From assembly GCA_963677355.2 (NCBI GenBank), contig CAXXXQ010000002.1:1287951-1351950 (forward strand): a stretch of DNA of 64,000 nucleotides. The letters are read 5' to 3'. Of this stretch, positions 1-7,744 are shown one piece after another. Below the pieces are notes generated by a model. That model was given only the letters and a program-made list of their open reading frames with translations, ran no database searches and was not told where the DNA came from. The translations under genes and the position numbers were made by a program. Origin of the DNA: Thiomicrorhabdus sp963677355. GTDB lineage: Bacteria > Pseudomonadota > Gammaproteobacteria > Thiomicrospirales > Thiomicrospiraceae. How positions within the stretch are numbered: the first letter of the stretch is position 1; each line of letters starts with the position of its first letter.

Positions 1-181
1 GTACCACGATTTGCGGGTTATACTCTCGCGGCGTAATCAAATAAGCCATCAATCCGGCTAAGGTAACCGCCACAACCAACATCATGGTGATCTTGGAATG
101 GATAAAGGCTTTCGCCAACTTACCGGCGATATTCAAGTCCTTGGCAGACTGTTCTACTTCCTGTTTCTGAATTTCAGCCAT
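1..181 (-). CDS. RND-family efflux pump inner-membrane subunit (N-terminal fragment)
   Basis: Only the first 60 or so codons lie in the window; the gene runs off the left edge. The protein starts MAEIQKQEVEQSAKDL and continues into a hydrophobic first membrane helix (TMMLVVAVTLAGLMAYL) followed by TPREYNPQIVV, the usual start of AcrB-like RND permeases before the first porter domain. Its ATG overlaps the stop of the adaptor gene as TAATG, so the two are translationally coupled. It is the last gene visible in a tolC-adaptor-pump operon and would be the proton-driven pump. Substrate cannot be told from this fragment. Confidence 0.85.
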   Translation of the reverse strand, partial: MAEIQKQEVEQSAKDLNIAGKLAKAFIHSKITMMLVVAVTLAGLMAYLITPREYNPQIVV

Positions 182-1284
182 TATTTAGCTCCTTCAGCCT
201 CAGTTTGTGCCACGGCTATTTCAATCGTATCGCCATTCATAAGCAGCTCATTATTGGAGACCACCACTTGTTCACCAACAACCAGACCCGCTTGAACCTC
301 AACCATGCCGTTCAATTCCGCACCGGTACGTACCATATGGAAAAACGCTTTACCGCTTTCCAGCACAAAAACACCATTGATGCCGGCACGCTTAACTATG
401 GCCGATTTCGGCAACATCATGGTCTGACGCTCACCGCGGGTAAAGCTGACACGAGCAAAAGTTCCACTGTTAACATCATTCACATCCGGCAGACTTAATT
501 TAACAGTATGTGTACGTGTTGCCGGATCAGCAGCACTTACCAATGTATAAATCGTGGCTTCAATCGGCTTTTCGATACCGTCGATTTTCACCGACGCTTT
601 ATCGCCGATACGCAATGCTGCATAAAGGTCGTTAGAAACTTGAGTTTGAACACTCAACGAAGATAGGTTTTCCATTACCACAACTGGATTGCCCGGTGCC
701 GCCAACGATCCTTCGGTCGCCATTTTCTGTACAATCACACCACTGAACGGCGCTTTGACATTCGCGTAATTCAATTGATCGCGAGCTTGTTTCAAGCCCG
801 CCTGGGCGGCCGCAAGGTTTTCTTGTGCAACATTATATTGAAGGCGAATTTTGTCGTATTGCTGTTTGGATACAGCACTATCTTTATACAACTTGGTAAA
901 ACGCTCATAATCGGCGGTTGCGTCTTCCAATGCTGCTTTGGCTTGCTGGTAAGCCGATTGCGCTTGAGAAATCTGGCTATTGATATCGCCGGCATCGATT
1001 TTAAAAAGCAGTTGACCGCGCTCTACATGATCCCCGACTTTTACGTCTAAATTTTCAATATAGCCCATAATACGGGAAGCGATATGCGCTTTCTGATCCG
1101 GTACAACCGATCCTGGCACAACCGATTTCAATGGCACCGCACCAACGCTGACATTGACGACTTCGGCCACCACGGTTTTAGTCTGCTGTTCAACTGCCGT
1201 CGGTTCGGCATCTTGACCACAACCAGCTAACCCCATGGTTGCAGCTAATAGCGAAATCCCTACTGCTTTAGTGAAATGTTTCAT
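181..1284 (-). CDS. RND efflux periplasmic adaptor (HlyD/MFP family) lipoprotein
   Basis: A 367-residue membrane-fusion protein that should bridge the inner-membrane RND pump and the outer-membrane TolC-type channel. The N-terminus is a lipoprotein signal with lipobox L19-A20-G21-C22. Then come the first half of the lipoyl/barrel-sandwich domain (VVPDQKAHIASRIMGYIENL), an alpha-helical hairpin rich in Ala and Gln (about 105-170), the second lipoyl half (NYANVKAPFSGVIVQKMATE) and a beta-barrel region. It is the second gene of the operon, 40 bp after the tolC-type gene and overlapping the pump gene by one base. Length is normal for the family. Substrate unknown. Confidence 0.93.
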   Translation of the reverse strand: MKHFTKAVGISLLAATMGLAGCGQDAEPTAVEQQTKTVVAEVVNVSVGAVPLKSVVPGSVVPDQKAHIASRIMGYIENLDVKVGDHVERGQLLFKIDAGDINSQISQAQSAYQQAKAALEDATADYERFTKLYKDSAVSKQQYDKIRLQYNVAQENLAAAQAGLKQARDQLNYANVKAPFSGVIVQKMATEGSLAAPGNPVVVMENLSSLSVQTQVSNDLYAALRIGDKASVKIDGIEKPIEATIYTLVSAADPATRTHTVKLSLPDVNDVNSGTFARVSFTRGERQTMMLPKSAIVKRAGINGVFVLESGKAFFHMVRTGAELNGMVEVQAGLVVGEQVVVSNNELLMNGDTIEIAVAQTEAEGAK

Positions 1285-1323
1285 TTTAAAAACCTCTATC
1301 CTTATAAATTTCTAATGCTGCAA

Positions 1324-2724
1324 TTACAGGCGGTTAACGTCCATTCGGCCTGCTGCTAAAAGTAATTGCGCTTTTTGAACATTAACGTCATAACGCGCCG
1401 AAACCAATTCGGCTCGAGCTCTATCCAGCTGAGTATTGGCTGCCAGCAACTCGGTGATAGTCGCAATCCCGTTGTTATACCGCTTTAATACTAAACGACG
1501 GGCTTCGTCTGCTTGCTGTACGGCCAACAGGTTTGACAAGACCTGCTCTTCCGCGGCTTGCAGTTTATTCCACGCGGTTAAGACCTGAATACGAACTTTA
1601 TTTTCATGAGAACGAGCCTCGGCTTTTTTCTGAGCGGCCGCCGCCGTCGCCATATCGACAGTTCCGTCAGTGACGCCAAAATCGGTAATTTTCCAAGAAA
1701 GCACACCCGCTACGGTATAAGAGTCGTTTACCAGCTCTAAAGATTCAGCGTTCCAATCTTTACGCAACATCACATTAAAGCTCGGATAGTAATCCGCTTT
1801 GGCGGCATTAATTTCGTAAGTAGACGCTTCCGCCTGTTTGCGCTTCGCATCCAATTCCGGATTTGAAGTCAAAGCCATAGACAAAAGCTCTTCTTCATTA
1901 TTTACCGGCAACTGTAAATCAAGACGCTCGGCAACATCCACATCCGCTTTAGGATCCACATTCATCAACATTTTTAGAGTTTGTAAGGCGATTTTTTCTT
2001 GTGAGATCGCCTTGGCCAAGGCGACAGTCGCCGCCGACTGGTTAACTTTCGCACTTAAAAACTCAGAGCGCACGACAACCCCTTGGTCAACGAGGTTTCG
2101 GGTAGTTTTTACATAAGAATCCGCAGTTTCCTTTGCCTGCTTGGCAACCTCGATATAGGCACGAGCGGCATGAACAGCTTCATAGGCTTGATAGATATTG
2201 AAAGTTAAATATTGTTGAACGGCAATATCACCGTTCTTAGCCGCTTCAATCATGGATGCGGCTTGGTCTTCATAGCTACCGATTCTGCCGCCGTTCCAAA
2301 TCGGCAACAACATCTCGATTCTGGTATTGACATCAGTGTGTGCATCCGCATTATTCAAAGCGTCGGGTGCAATATCCTCTGATGCTGCCGGATTATTAAA
2401 CGGAAACTCGGCAATTCCAAAATCACCAAAAGTCGCTTGACGTTGTTGCAACTTCATACCGAATACATTCAGCGGGTTATCCGACTTACTACCGGTAACC
2501 GAAACGGTAATTTGCGGCAATCGACTGGATTCCGCCTTACTTAACGCCGCTTCAGCCTGGTTGATTCTTGCCGAACTGGCTTCCATCTCAGGATTTTGTG
2601 CCAATGCAGTATCCACGCAAGATTTGAAGTCATACTGCTGCGCTTGGGCTAACAGTGGCATACTCACTGCAGCCGCTACCAGCAAACCGACCAGCTTGCG
2701 TTTAAATTTCTTTTGTTGGTTCAT
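1324..2724 (-). CDS. TolC-family outer-membrane efflux channel
   Basis: A 466-residue TolC/OEP protein forming the outer-membrane duct of the tripartite pump encoded by this operon. A Sec signal peptide (Lys/Arg-rich start, hydrophobic core, cleavage after AQA near residue 28) precedes two OEP repeats made of long Ala/Gln-rich helices; the second ends with NGIATITELLAANTQLDRA, typical of the family. The ORF can be extended to a TTG at 2736, but the ATG at 2724 is preferred because GGAGAG sits directly upstream and the signal peptide then starts normally. First gene of the operon, behind the leader ORF and hairpin at 2768-2837. Confidence 0.92.
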   Translation of the reverse strand: MNQQKKFKRKLVGLLVAAAVSMPLLAQAQQYDFKSCVDTALAQNPEMEASSARINQAEAALSKAESSRLPQITVSVTGSKSDNPLNVFGMKLQQRQATFGDFGIAEFPFNNPAASEDIAPDALNNADAHTDVNTRIEMLLPIWNGGRIGSYEDQAASMIEAAKNGDIAVQQYLTFNIYQAYEAVHAARAYIEVAKQAKETADSYVKTTRNLVDQGVVVRSEFLSAKVNQSAATVALAKAISQEKIALQTLKMLMNVDPKADVDVAERLDLQLPVNNEEELLSMALTSNPELDAKRKQAEASTYEINAAKADYYPSFNVMLRKDWNAESLELVNDSYTVAGVLSWKITDFGVTDGTVDMATAAAAQKKAEARSHENKVRIQVLTAWNKLQAAEEQVLSNLLAVQQADEARRLVLKRYNNGIATITELLAANTQLDRARAELVSARYDVNVQKAQLLLAAGRMDVNRL

Positions 2725-2767
2725 TACTCTCTCCAAATCGCCTGACTAACCTCTTGCTTAAAAAACC

Positions 2768-2800
2768 AAAAAAGGATGTCCCCACATCCTTTTTTTCTTA
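2768..2800 (-). terminator. Terminator-like hairpin (possible attenuator) before the tolC-type gene
   Basis: On the minus strand GGATGT, loop GGGG, ACATCC is followed by seven T. A flanking A-run opposite the T-run extends the stem. It lies between the short leader ORF (2805-2837) and the tolC-type start (2724), inside the presumed transcript, which makes it a candidate attenuator rather than a simple end-of-gene terminator. It could instead terminate the hydrolase gene upstream on the same strand. Confidence 0.75.
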
Positions 2801-2804
2801 CAAA

Positions 2805-2837
2805 TTAAGCAGCTAAACAGCATCTTACTTTAGACAT
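2805..2837 (-). CDS. Putative 10-residue leader peptide MSKVRCCLAA
   Basis: A minus-strand ATG at 2837 opens an ORF encoding MSKVRCCLAA and ending in TAA at 2805. AGAGG lies seven bases before the ATG, a good ribosome-binding site. The stop is only some ten bases from the terminator-like hairpin, so a ribosome at the stop would cover its 5-prime arm. That arrangement suggests translation-coupled attenuation of the efflux operon. Two adjacent Cys codons are the only notable content. No product function is assigned; the ORF is far too short to judge by coding statistics. Confidence 0.45.
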   Translation of the reverse strand: MSKVRCCLAA

Positions 2838-2904
2838 ACGTTAACCTCTGTTTTATAAGTAGCTAACCTTATAGACTAATTACTCATAACTCAAGCTTAT
2901 TAAC

Positions 2905-2950
2905 ATATTAGAATTTTCTAATATTATAGTGATTATCCGAATATAAGCAA
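2905..2950 (-). promoter_or_regulatory. Candidate promoter and operator of the efflux operon
   Basis: On the minus strand a TATAAT (2923-2928) lies 16 bp after TTGCTT (2945-2950). Immediately downstream, overlapping the end of the -10, is an inverted repeat with 9-bp arms, ATATTAGAA and TTCTAATAT, separated by TT (2905-2924). A related half, TCCTAATATAGAGT, is at 2952-2965. A palindrome over the transcription start would suit a dimeric repressor. The -35 match is poor (TTG only). The regulator is not encoded in the visible neighbourhood. Confidence 0.45.
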
Positions 2951-2985
2951 ATCCTAATATAGAGTAACTTCAGATAGTCAAACGA

Positions 2986-3603
2986 CTAAAAATTGGATTC
3001 AATCAATTTACGCAGCCAAACCAACTCACCATGGAAAAAATGACTGGCCTTTGCGCGCCAATAGATATCCGGAATGATTGACCGGCTCATCGCCCAGTCC
3101 AATATCTCTTTAGCGCAGACCACTTCATCTTCCCCGCCTTGAATCAACGACCAAGACGGTTCAATATCATCAATGACCGAGAAATCATATAAACCGACTG
3201 GCGGAGCAACTGTACACAAGGCATCAATATCACCGTATTGAGGTAATCCTTTTAAGGTTACGTAACTGCCAAAGGAAAAACCGCCTAATACAATATATTC
3301 AGGTTCAAACTCCGTTTTTGCCCACTCAAGAACCGCCAACAAGTCCGCCTGCTCGCCTCCGCCGTTATCGTAACTGCCCTGGCTTTTGCCGACCCCCCTG
3401 AAGTTATAAGCAACCGTATGGTAACCCGTAGCAGAAAACCCCCGTTCCAACGTCGTCACAACCTTATTATTCATGGTACCGCCATAAAGCGGATGCGGAT
3501 GACTGATAACGACTAATTTACTACTACCCGGATCTCGGCTTGGCTTGACCCGAATTTCCAACTCGCCCGCCGGCCCGTTGATCAATATTGAGCTCTTTTT
3601 CAT
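2986..3603 (-). CDS. Small alpha/beta hydrolase (COG2945-like)
   Basis: A 205-residue cytoplasmic alpha/beta hydrolase without signal peptide. Visible motifs are the HPHPLYGGTMNNKVV segment characteristic of this small-hydrolase group, RGVGKSQG, the nucleophile elbow GFSFGS with the catalytic Ser, and a C-terminal ASHFFHGEL with the likely catalytic His. The ATG at 3603 (MKKSSILING) is preferred over a TTG four codons earlier; no strong Shine-Dalgarno is visible for either. It stands alone between the efflux operon and pdxB, which is divergent. Natural substrate unknown. Confidence 0.85.
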   Translation of the reverse strand: MKKSSILINGPAGELEIRVKPSRDPGSSKLVVISHPHPLYGGTMNNKVVTTLERGFSATGYHTVAYNFRGVGKSQGSYDNGGGEQADLLAVLEWAKTEFEPEYIVLGGFSFGSYVTLKGLPQYGDIDALCTVAPPVGLYDFSVIDDIEPSWSLIQGGEDEVVCAKEILDWAMSRSIIPDIYWRAKASHFFHGELVWLRKLIESNF

Positions 3604-3716
3604 AACACCATTCAAAATATTGCCAATCTATATCGAGATTATTCTAAATCAATTGAGAGCATGAATTCGTTATACTCTTGCTATCTAACGCTAACAACAC
3701 AACGATCCGAGACACC

Positions 3717-4880
3717 ATGACAACAAATAAAACTCTTATCATTGATGATGCCGTTCCTTATGCTAAAGAAATCTATTCCCATCTTGGCAAAGTCATTACG
3801 CTCCCGGGCAGAGAAATCGACCGTAAAGCCGTCATGCACGCAGACGCTTTAATTGTTCGCTCCCGAACTCAAGTTAATGCAAACTTATTACAAGGAACCT
3901 CAATTAAGTTTGTCGGTAGCACGGTAGTCGGTCTAGACCATATCGATCAAGATTATTTAAAGAAAAAACAGATTCATTTTTATTCCGCACAGGGTTGCAA
4001 TGCGAACTCGGTTGCCGAATACATTATTACTGCCCTGTTTAATCTAGCAGAAGAATTTGGCTTCGAACTATCTGATAAAACTCTGGGAATCATTGGAGTC
4101 GGTAATGTCGGTGGACGCTTATACAACAAAGCGGAATTACTGGGTATAGATTGCCTTTTGAACGATCCGCCCAAACTACAACAACAACCGGAACTGGCTG
4201 AGAAGTATCCTTACGTGCCACTAGAACAGTGTTTGCAAGCTGACATCATCACCGTGCACACGCCTTTAACAGATCGAGGTGAATTTCCTACCGTGGATTT
4301 GATCTCGGCGAAGCATTTACAACGCATTCGCCCCGAGCAAATCATTATCAATGCGGCCAGAGGGGGAATAATTAATGAAGATCAGTGGATAAAAACCCCA
4401 ACACAAGCCAATATTATCGATTGCTGGGAAAACGAACCGAATATTAATGAGGCGCTCTACAATAGCGCCTGGATTGCCACCCCACATATTGCCGGTCACT
4501 CTCTGGATGCAAAAGTCGCTGGAAGTTCAATGGTGTACGAAGAACTCTGCCGATATTGGCAAACACCCCCTGAAGACCAATGGCGCCAATCACTCCCCTC
4601 TTCTCCAAACCCGCTAAAAATAGCCGATACAGGCTCGATTCAGAGCAAGCTTAACCAACTGTTCAGCCAGACACATAATATATTTCATGACGACCGAGCC
4701 ATACGCGATAAAAACATTCAAAACATACATAAAAAATACGAATATTACCGTAGAAACTTTCCCATCTATCGAGAATGGCATCAACATAGGGTCCTTGCCG
4801 CAGACGATCAAACCCTTAATAACCTATTAAAATCCCTGGGTTTTCCGGTTATTGCCGAGGAAAACACATTAGAACATTAG
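3717..4880 (+). CDS. pdxB: Erythronate-4-phosphate dehydrogenase
   Basis: PdxB oxidises 4-phospho-D-erythronate with NAD in the DXP-dependent pathway to pyridoxal phosphate. The 387-residue protein has the D-2-hydroxyacid dehydrogenase layout: catalytic domain halves, a Rossmann domain with LGIIGVGNVGGRLY, the NAARGGIINE segment, and the His-bearing PHIAGHSLDAK motif, followed by the C-terminal dimerisation region of PdxB. The start MTTNKTLIIDDAVPYA at 3717 matches family N-termini; an upstream in-frame ATG at 3678 would add 13 unlikely residues. It appears to be transcribed alone. Confidence 0.93.
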   Translation: MTTNKTLIIDDAVPYAKEIYSHLGKVITLPGREIDRKAVMHADALIVRSRTQVNANLLQGTSIKFVGSTVVGLDHIDQDYLKKKQIHFYSAQGCNANSVAEYIITALFNLAEEFGFELSDKTLGIIGVGNVGGRLYNKAELLGIDCLLNDPPKLQQQPELAEKYPYVPLEQCLQADIITVHTPLTDRGEFPTVDLISAKHLQRIRPEQIIINAARGGIINEDQWIKTPTQANIIDCWENEPNINEALYNSAWIATPHIAGHSLDAKVAGSSMVYEELCRYWQTPPEDQWRQSLPSSPNPLKIADTGSIQSKLNQLFSQTHNIFHDDRAIRDKNIQNIHKKYEYYRRNFPIYREWHQHRVLAADDQTLNNLLKSLGFPVIAEENTLEH

Positions 4881-5022
4881 AATTTCTTAATAAAATAATA
4901 TTATTAAACCAACAAAAATTTTAGGTTTGATTTTGTTTTTAGAGCGAGTAACCTAGCTTCTGAAAATTTCAGAGCAGTGCTTACACGCTCATTAAAAATA
5001 TAATCTCAACGGAGAAAACGGA

Positions 5023-5592
5023 ATGAAATTAATCAACCTTTTTAAAGCAGCAATCCTTGCAGTTACGGTTACGACTCTTTCTGGCTGCGGAACCATGCAC
5101 GCTATCGGCAATCTGAACGACGGCGCTGGCGAAACGTTCATGGAAATCTGGGACAAGTGGGTAGAGGCAGAAGGTGATATCGCAGATGCTTCTATGTGGG
5201 AAGTAAAAGTAGACGAAGGCGTTGCACTTGAAGACGTTATTGATGCCATTAACGCTGTTGGTGTAAACCGCAACATCAAGAACGTTGGTGAACTTCCTCT
5301 TTCTGAAGAATTGAAAGCTCGCGGAATTGAATCTAAAGTGATTCACGTTATGTCTTTCTGTAACCCTGAAACGGCTCGTAAAATGGTTGACTTCTCTCCA
5401 GCGATGGGTGGTTTCCTTCCATGTCGTGTAAACATCATCGAAGAAGAAGATGGTCTTCACATCTACACCATGAATATGGATATGGCGATCAAAATGGGTA
5501 AAAAGATGCCTCCTGAACTTCAAGAAGCCACCATGGCGGTTCGTAACGCTATGTGGGAAATGCTACAAAACGGTAAAACTGGAGCATTCTAA
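5023..5592 (+). CDS. DUF302-domain lipoprotein
   Basis: A 189-residue predicted lipoprotein: a Lys-containing N-terminus, hydrophobic core and lipobox LSGC with Cys at about residue 22. The rest resembles DUF302: an amphipathic VALEDVIDAINAVGVN segment, a MSFCNPETARKMVDFSPAMGGFLPCRV core with two Cys, and a C-terminal helix rich in Met. DUF302 proteins are common in sulfur-oxidising bacteria but their role is not established. GGAG lies upstream of the ATG and a strong terminator follows, so it is probably monocistronic. Confidence 0.8.
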   Translation: MKLINLFKAAILAVTVTTLSGCGTMHAIGNLNDGAGETFMEIWDKWVEAEGDIADASMWEVKVDEGVALEDVIDAINAVGVNRNIKNVGELPLSEELKARGIESKVIHVMSFCNPETARKMVDFSPAMGGFLPCRVNIIEEEDGLHIYTMNMDMAIKMGKKMPPELQEATMAVRNAMWEMLQNGKTGAF

Positions 5593-5626
5593 TCTCCACT
5601 TCCTCTAATCAGGAATGTTGATAGAA

Positions 5627-5657
5627 GCCGCATTGAATATTCAATGCGGCTTTTTTT
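5627..5657 (+). terminator. Rho-independent terminator after the DUF302 lipoprotein
   Basis: GCCGCATTGAAT pairs perfectly with ATTCAATGCGGC (5627-5650) and is followed by seven T. Confidence 0.92.
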
Positions 5658-6045
5658 ATTTGCTCAGATCCGCCACATCACTAGACAAATACATTTCTAC
5701 AAATCAACCAATGACCACGCCTTTTGTTGTAAAAAAACAACAGTCTAAAAAAAGTAAATCTCTTCATTTACCTCCTACTGACAAATACTCATCCAAAGTC
5801 TTTTTTATCGCTGCATAAAAGCCTATTTTTTATTTATTTTCAATAAGTTACATCAATTACTTTTTCTTATGGAGTCATTCATAATGAAATAATGATTTTC
5901 TTATATACAAACTGATACACCCTTAAATTTTTTTAATTACAAAAAGATACTTATTTGTTGCATAGTTACATCGAAACGGAATAACGGCTAAACAATTAGC
6001 CGTGAAAATTCAACTCATTAAAGACAATAAAGAGAAAGAAAAAAC
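5658..6045. other. AT-rich non-coding stretch before the FadL-type gene
   Basis: About 390 bp without a convincing gene. A 67-codon ORF beginning at 5615 runs through the terminator and looks like chance. The DNA is very AT-rich with A and T runs. I could not pick a confident promoter. A purine-rich AAAGAGAAAG precedes the gene start at 6046 and is the likely ribosome-binding region. Confidence 0.6.
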
Positions 6046-7551
6046 ATGAGAAAAACAAAATTAGCTCTAGCAATTGCAACAGCAGGCCTAATGAGTACTC
6101 AGGCTTTTGCAACCAACGGCATGAACATGGAAGGTTACGGCCCGGTATCAAGTGCAATGGGGGGGACTGCCCAAGCATACAACAACGGTCTTGGCGGTAT
6201 GATGAACAACCCGGCAACCATGGGTATGGGCTCTAAAGAAGGTAATAAATTCCAGATTGCTGTTGGTAAACTGGGGCCGGATGTCAGTGTTAAACAAGAT
6301 ATGTACGGAATCGACCAAGACTCAAGCGGAACAGCATATTACATGCCTGGTTTCGGTTTTGCACGTAAACGCGACGGCCTTACCTATGGTATCGGTATTT
6401 TAGGTCAAGGAGGCATGGGAACGGAATTCGGCAGAGCAGACACCTCTATGGCTTCTGAGGATTTGTTCAAACGCGGTTTCTCTATGATGCAAGACCCAAC
6501 CTCATCAATGCCTCGCGAACTTAGCGGCGACAAAAACCGTTCCGAGTTATCTGTTGGTCGTGTCATTGTCCCTGTTAACATGGAAGTAAACGATAAATTA
6601 ACAGTAGGTGCGTCTATTGACTTCGTATGGGCCGGTATGGACATGATGATGGACATGTCAGGCTCACAATTCCGTGATCTAGCCTACAGCGACCCTGCAA
6701 CGTTCACACGTTCAGGAAATGTTTCAGGAACTATGCTTAGCGGACTTGAAGGCATGTTTATGGGCGGCATGTTAAGCGATGTTAACTGGGCTCGTTTCGA
6801 TTTCTCAAATGATGATAGATACACAGGTGAAGCCAAAGCAACCGGTTTTGGCGGAAAACTGGGTATGACCTATGTTGTAAACAATAAATTAACACTTGGT
6901 GCTTCATATCACAGCAAAACCAACCTGTCTGATATGACAGGTGACGCCACCCTTAGTATGAATGTAGTCATGCCAGGCATGGGAACACAAACCATTCCAG
7001 TTGAAGGGGAAGTTAAAATTAAAGACTTCCAATGGCCGAGTACTTTTGCATTCGGTGCAGCTTATCGCCCGACAGACAAATGGTTACTGACAGCGGATTA
7101 CAAACGCATCAACTGGTCTGAAACCATGAAAGACTTTAATATGGTATTTGAAGCTGATGCAACTCAGTCAAATCCATTTGCCGCCGGTTTTGCTAATGCA
7201 GAACTTGATGTCAGCCTGCCACAAGAATGGGATGATCAAAATGTCATCATGCTTGGTGGTGCTTATCAGTACAATAAAAACCTAACTCTTCGTGCCGGTT
7301 TGAACGTAGCGAACAACCCTGTTCCGGATGAACATGTCAACCCGCTATTCCCTGCAACCGTTGAGCGTCACTATACGCTAGGTTTCGGTTATAACTTTGA
7401 CAAAAGCCACACTATTGATGCGTCGTTCACGCATGCTCCAGCAACCGAAGTCACAGGTGACGGTGATTTAAATGATGGTTTGGAAATTTCTCATGGTCAA
7501 ACCAACTGGCAGCTAATGTATACCTACAAATGGGGTATCGTTAAAAAATAA
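6046..7551 (+). CDS. OmpP1/FadL/TodX-family outer-membrane transporter
   Basis: A 501-residue outer-membrane beta-barrel. A clear signal peptide (MRKTKLALAIATAGLMSTQAFA) is followed by the family's NGMNMEGYGPVSSAMGG hatch region, where FadL proteins carry a conserved glycine-rich N-terminus. Later strands include FGAAYRPTDKWLLTADYKR and LRAGLNVANNPVPDEHV, standard for FadL barrels. FadL proteins move hydrophobic molecules such as fatty acids or hydrocarbons across the outer membrane; the substrate here is unknown. The protein is unusually methionine-rich (for example GMDMMMDMSG and GMFMGGML). A terminator follows, so it is monocistronic. Confidence 0.9.
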   Translation: MRKTKLALAIATAGLMSTQAFATNGMNMEGYGPVSSAMGGTAQAYNNGLGGMMNNPATMGMGSKEGNKFQIAVGKLGPDVSVKQDMYGIDQDSSGTAYYMPGFGFARKRDGLTYGIGILGQGGMGTEFGRADTSMASEDLFKRGFSMMQDPTSSMPRELSGDKNRSELSVGRVIVPVNMEVNDKLTVGASIDFVWAGMDMMMDMSGSQFRDLAYSDPATFTRSGNVSGTMLSGLEGMFMGGMLSDVNWARFDFSNDDRYTGEAKATGFGGKLGMTYVVNNKLTLGASYHSKTNLSDMTGDATLSMNVVMPGMGTQTIPVEGEVKIKDFQWPSTFAFGAAYRPTDKWLLTADYKRINWSETMKDFNMVFEADATQSNPFAAGFANAELDVSLPQEWDDQNVIMLGGAYQYNKNLTLRAGLNVANNPVPDEHVNPLFPATVERHYTLGFGYNFDKSHTIDASFTHAPATEVTGDGDLNDGLEISHGQTNWQLMYTYKWGIVKK

Positions 7552-7580
7552 ATCCTGATCAATTTAGATTTATGCCACAA

Positions 7581-7606
7581 AGCCGCATTTTTATGCGGCT
7601 TTTTTG
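7581..7606 (+). terminator. Rho-independent terminator after the FadL-type gene
   Basis: AGCCGCAT, loop TTTT, ATGCGGCT, then a T-run. Confidence 0.92.
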
Positions 7607-7744
7607 TTTCTATTCTCCGCCGTTTTCGCACAATAAATTTTCTTCCTATTTGTTAATAAATCTTTAATAATAAGCGCCATTGTCTTTTTGGTTTTTTCTG
7701 CATACTATGTTGATAACACATCGTTTAAAAGGAAGTTGGAAATA

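Noticed and set aside
5029..5523. 164-codon minus-strand ORF opposite the DUF302 gene
   Set aside because: Fully antisense to a gene with signal peptide, ribosome-binding site and terminator; its His/Phe/Arg-rich translation has no family features.
5615..5818. 67-codon ORF after the DUF302 gene
   Set aside because: It runs through the terminator stem, lacks a ribosome-binding site and has random-looking composition.
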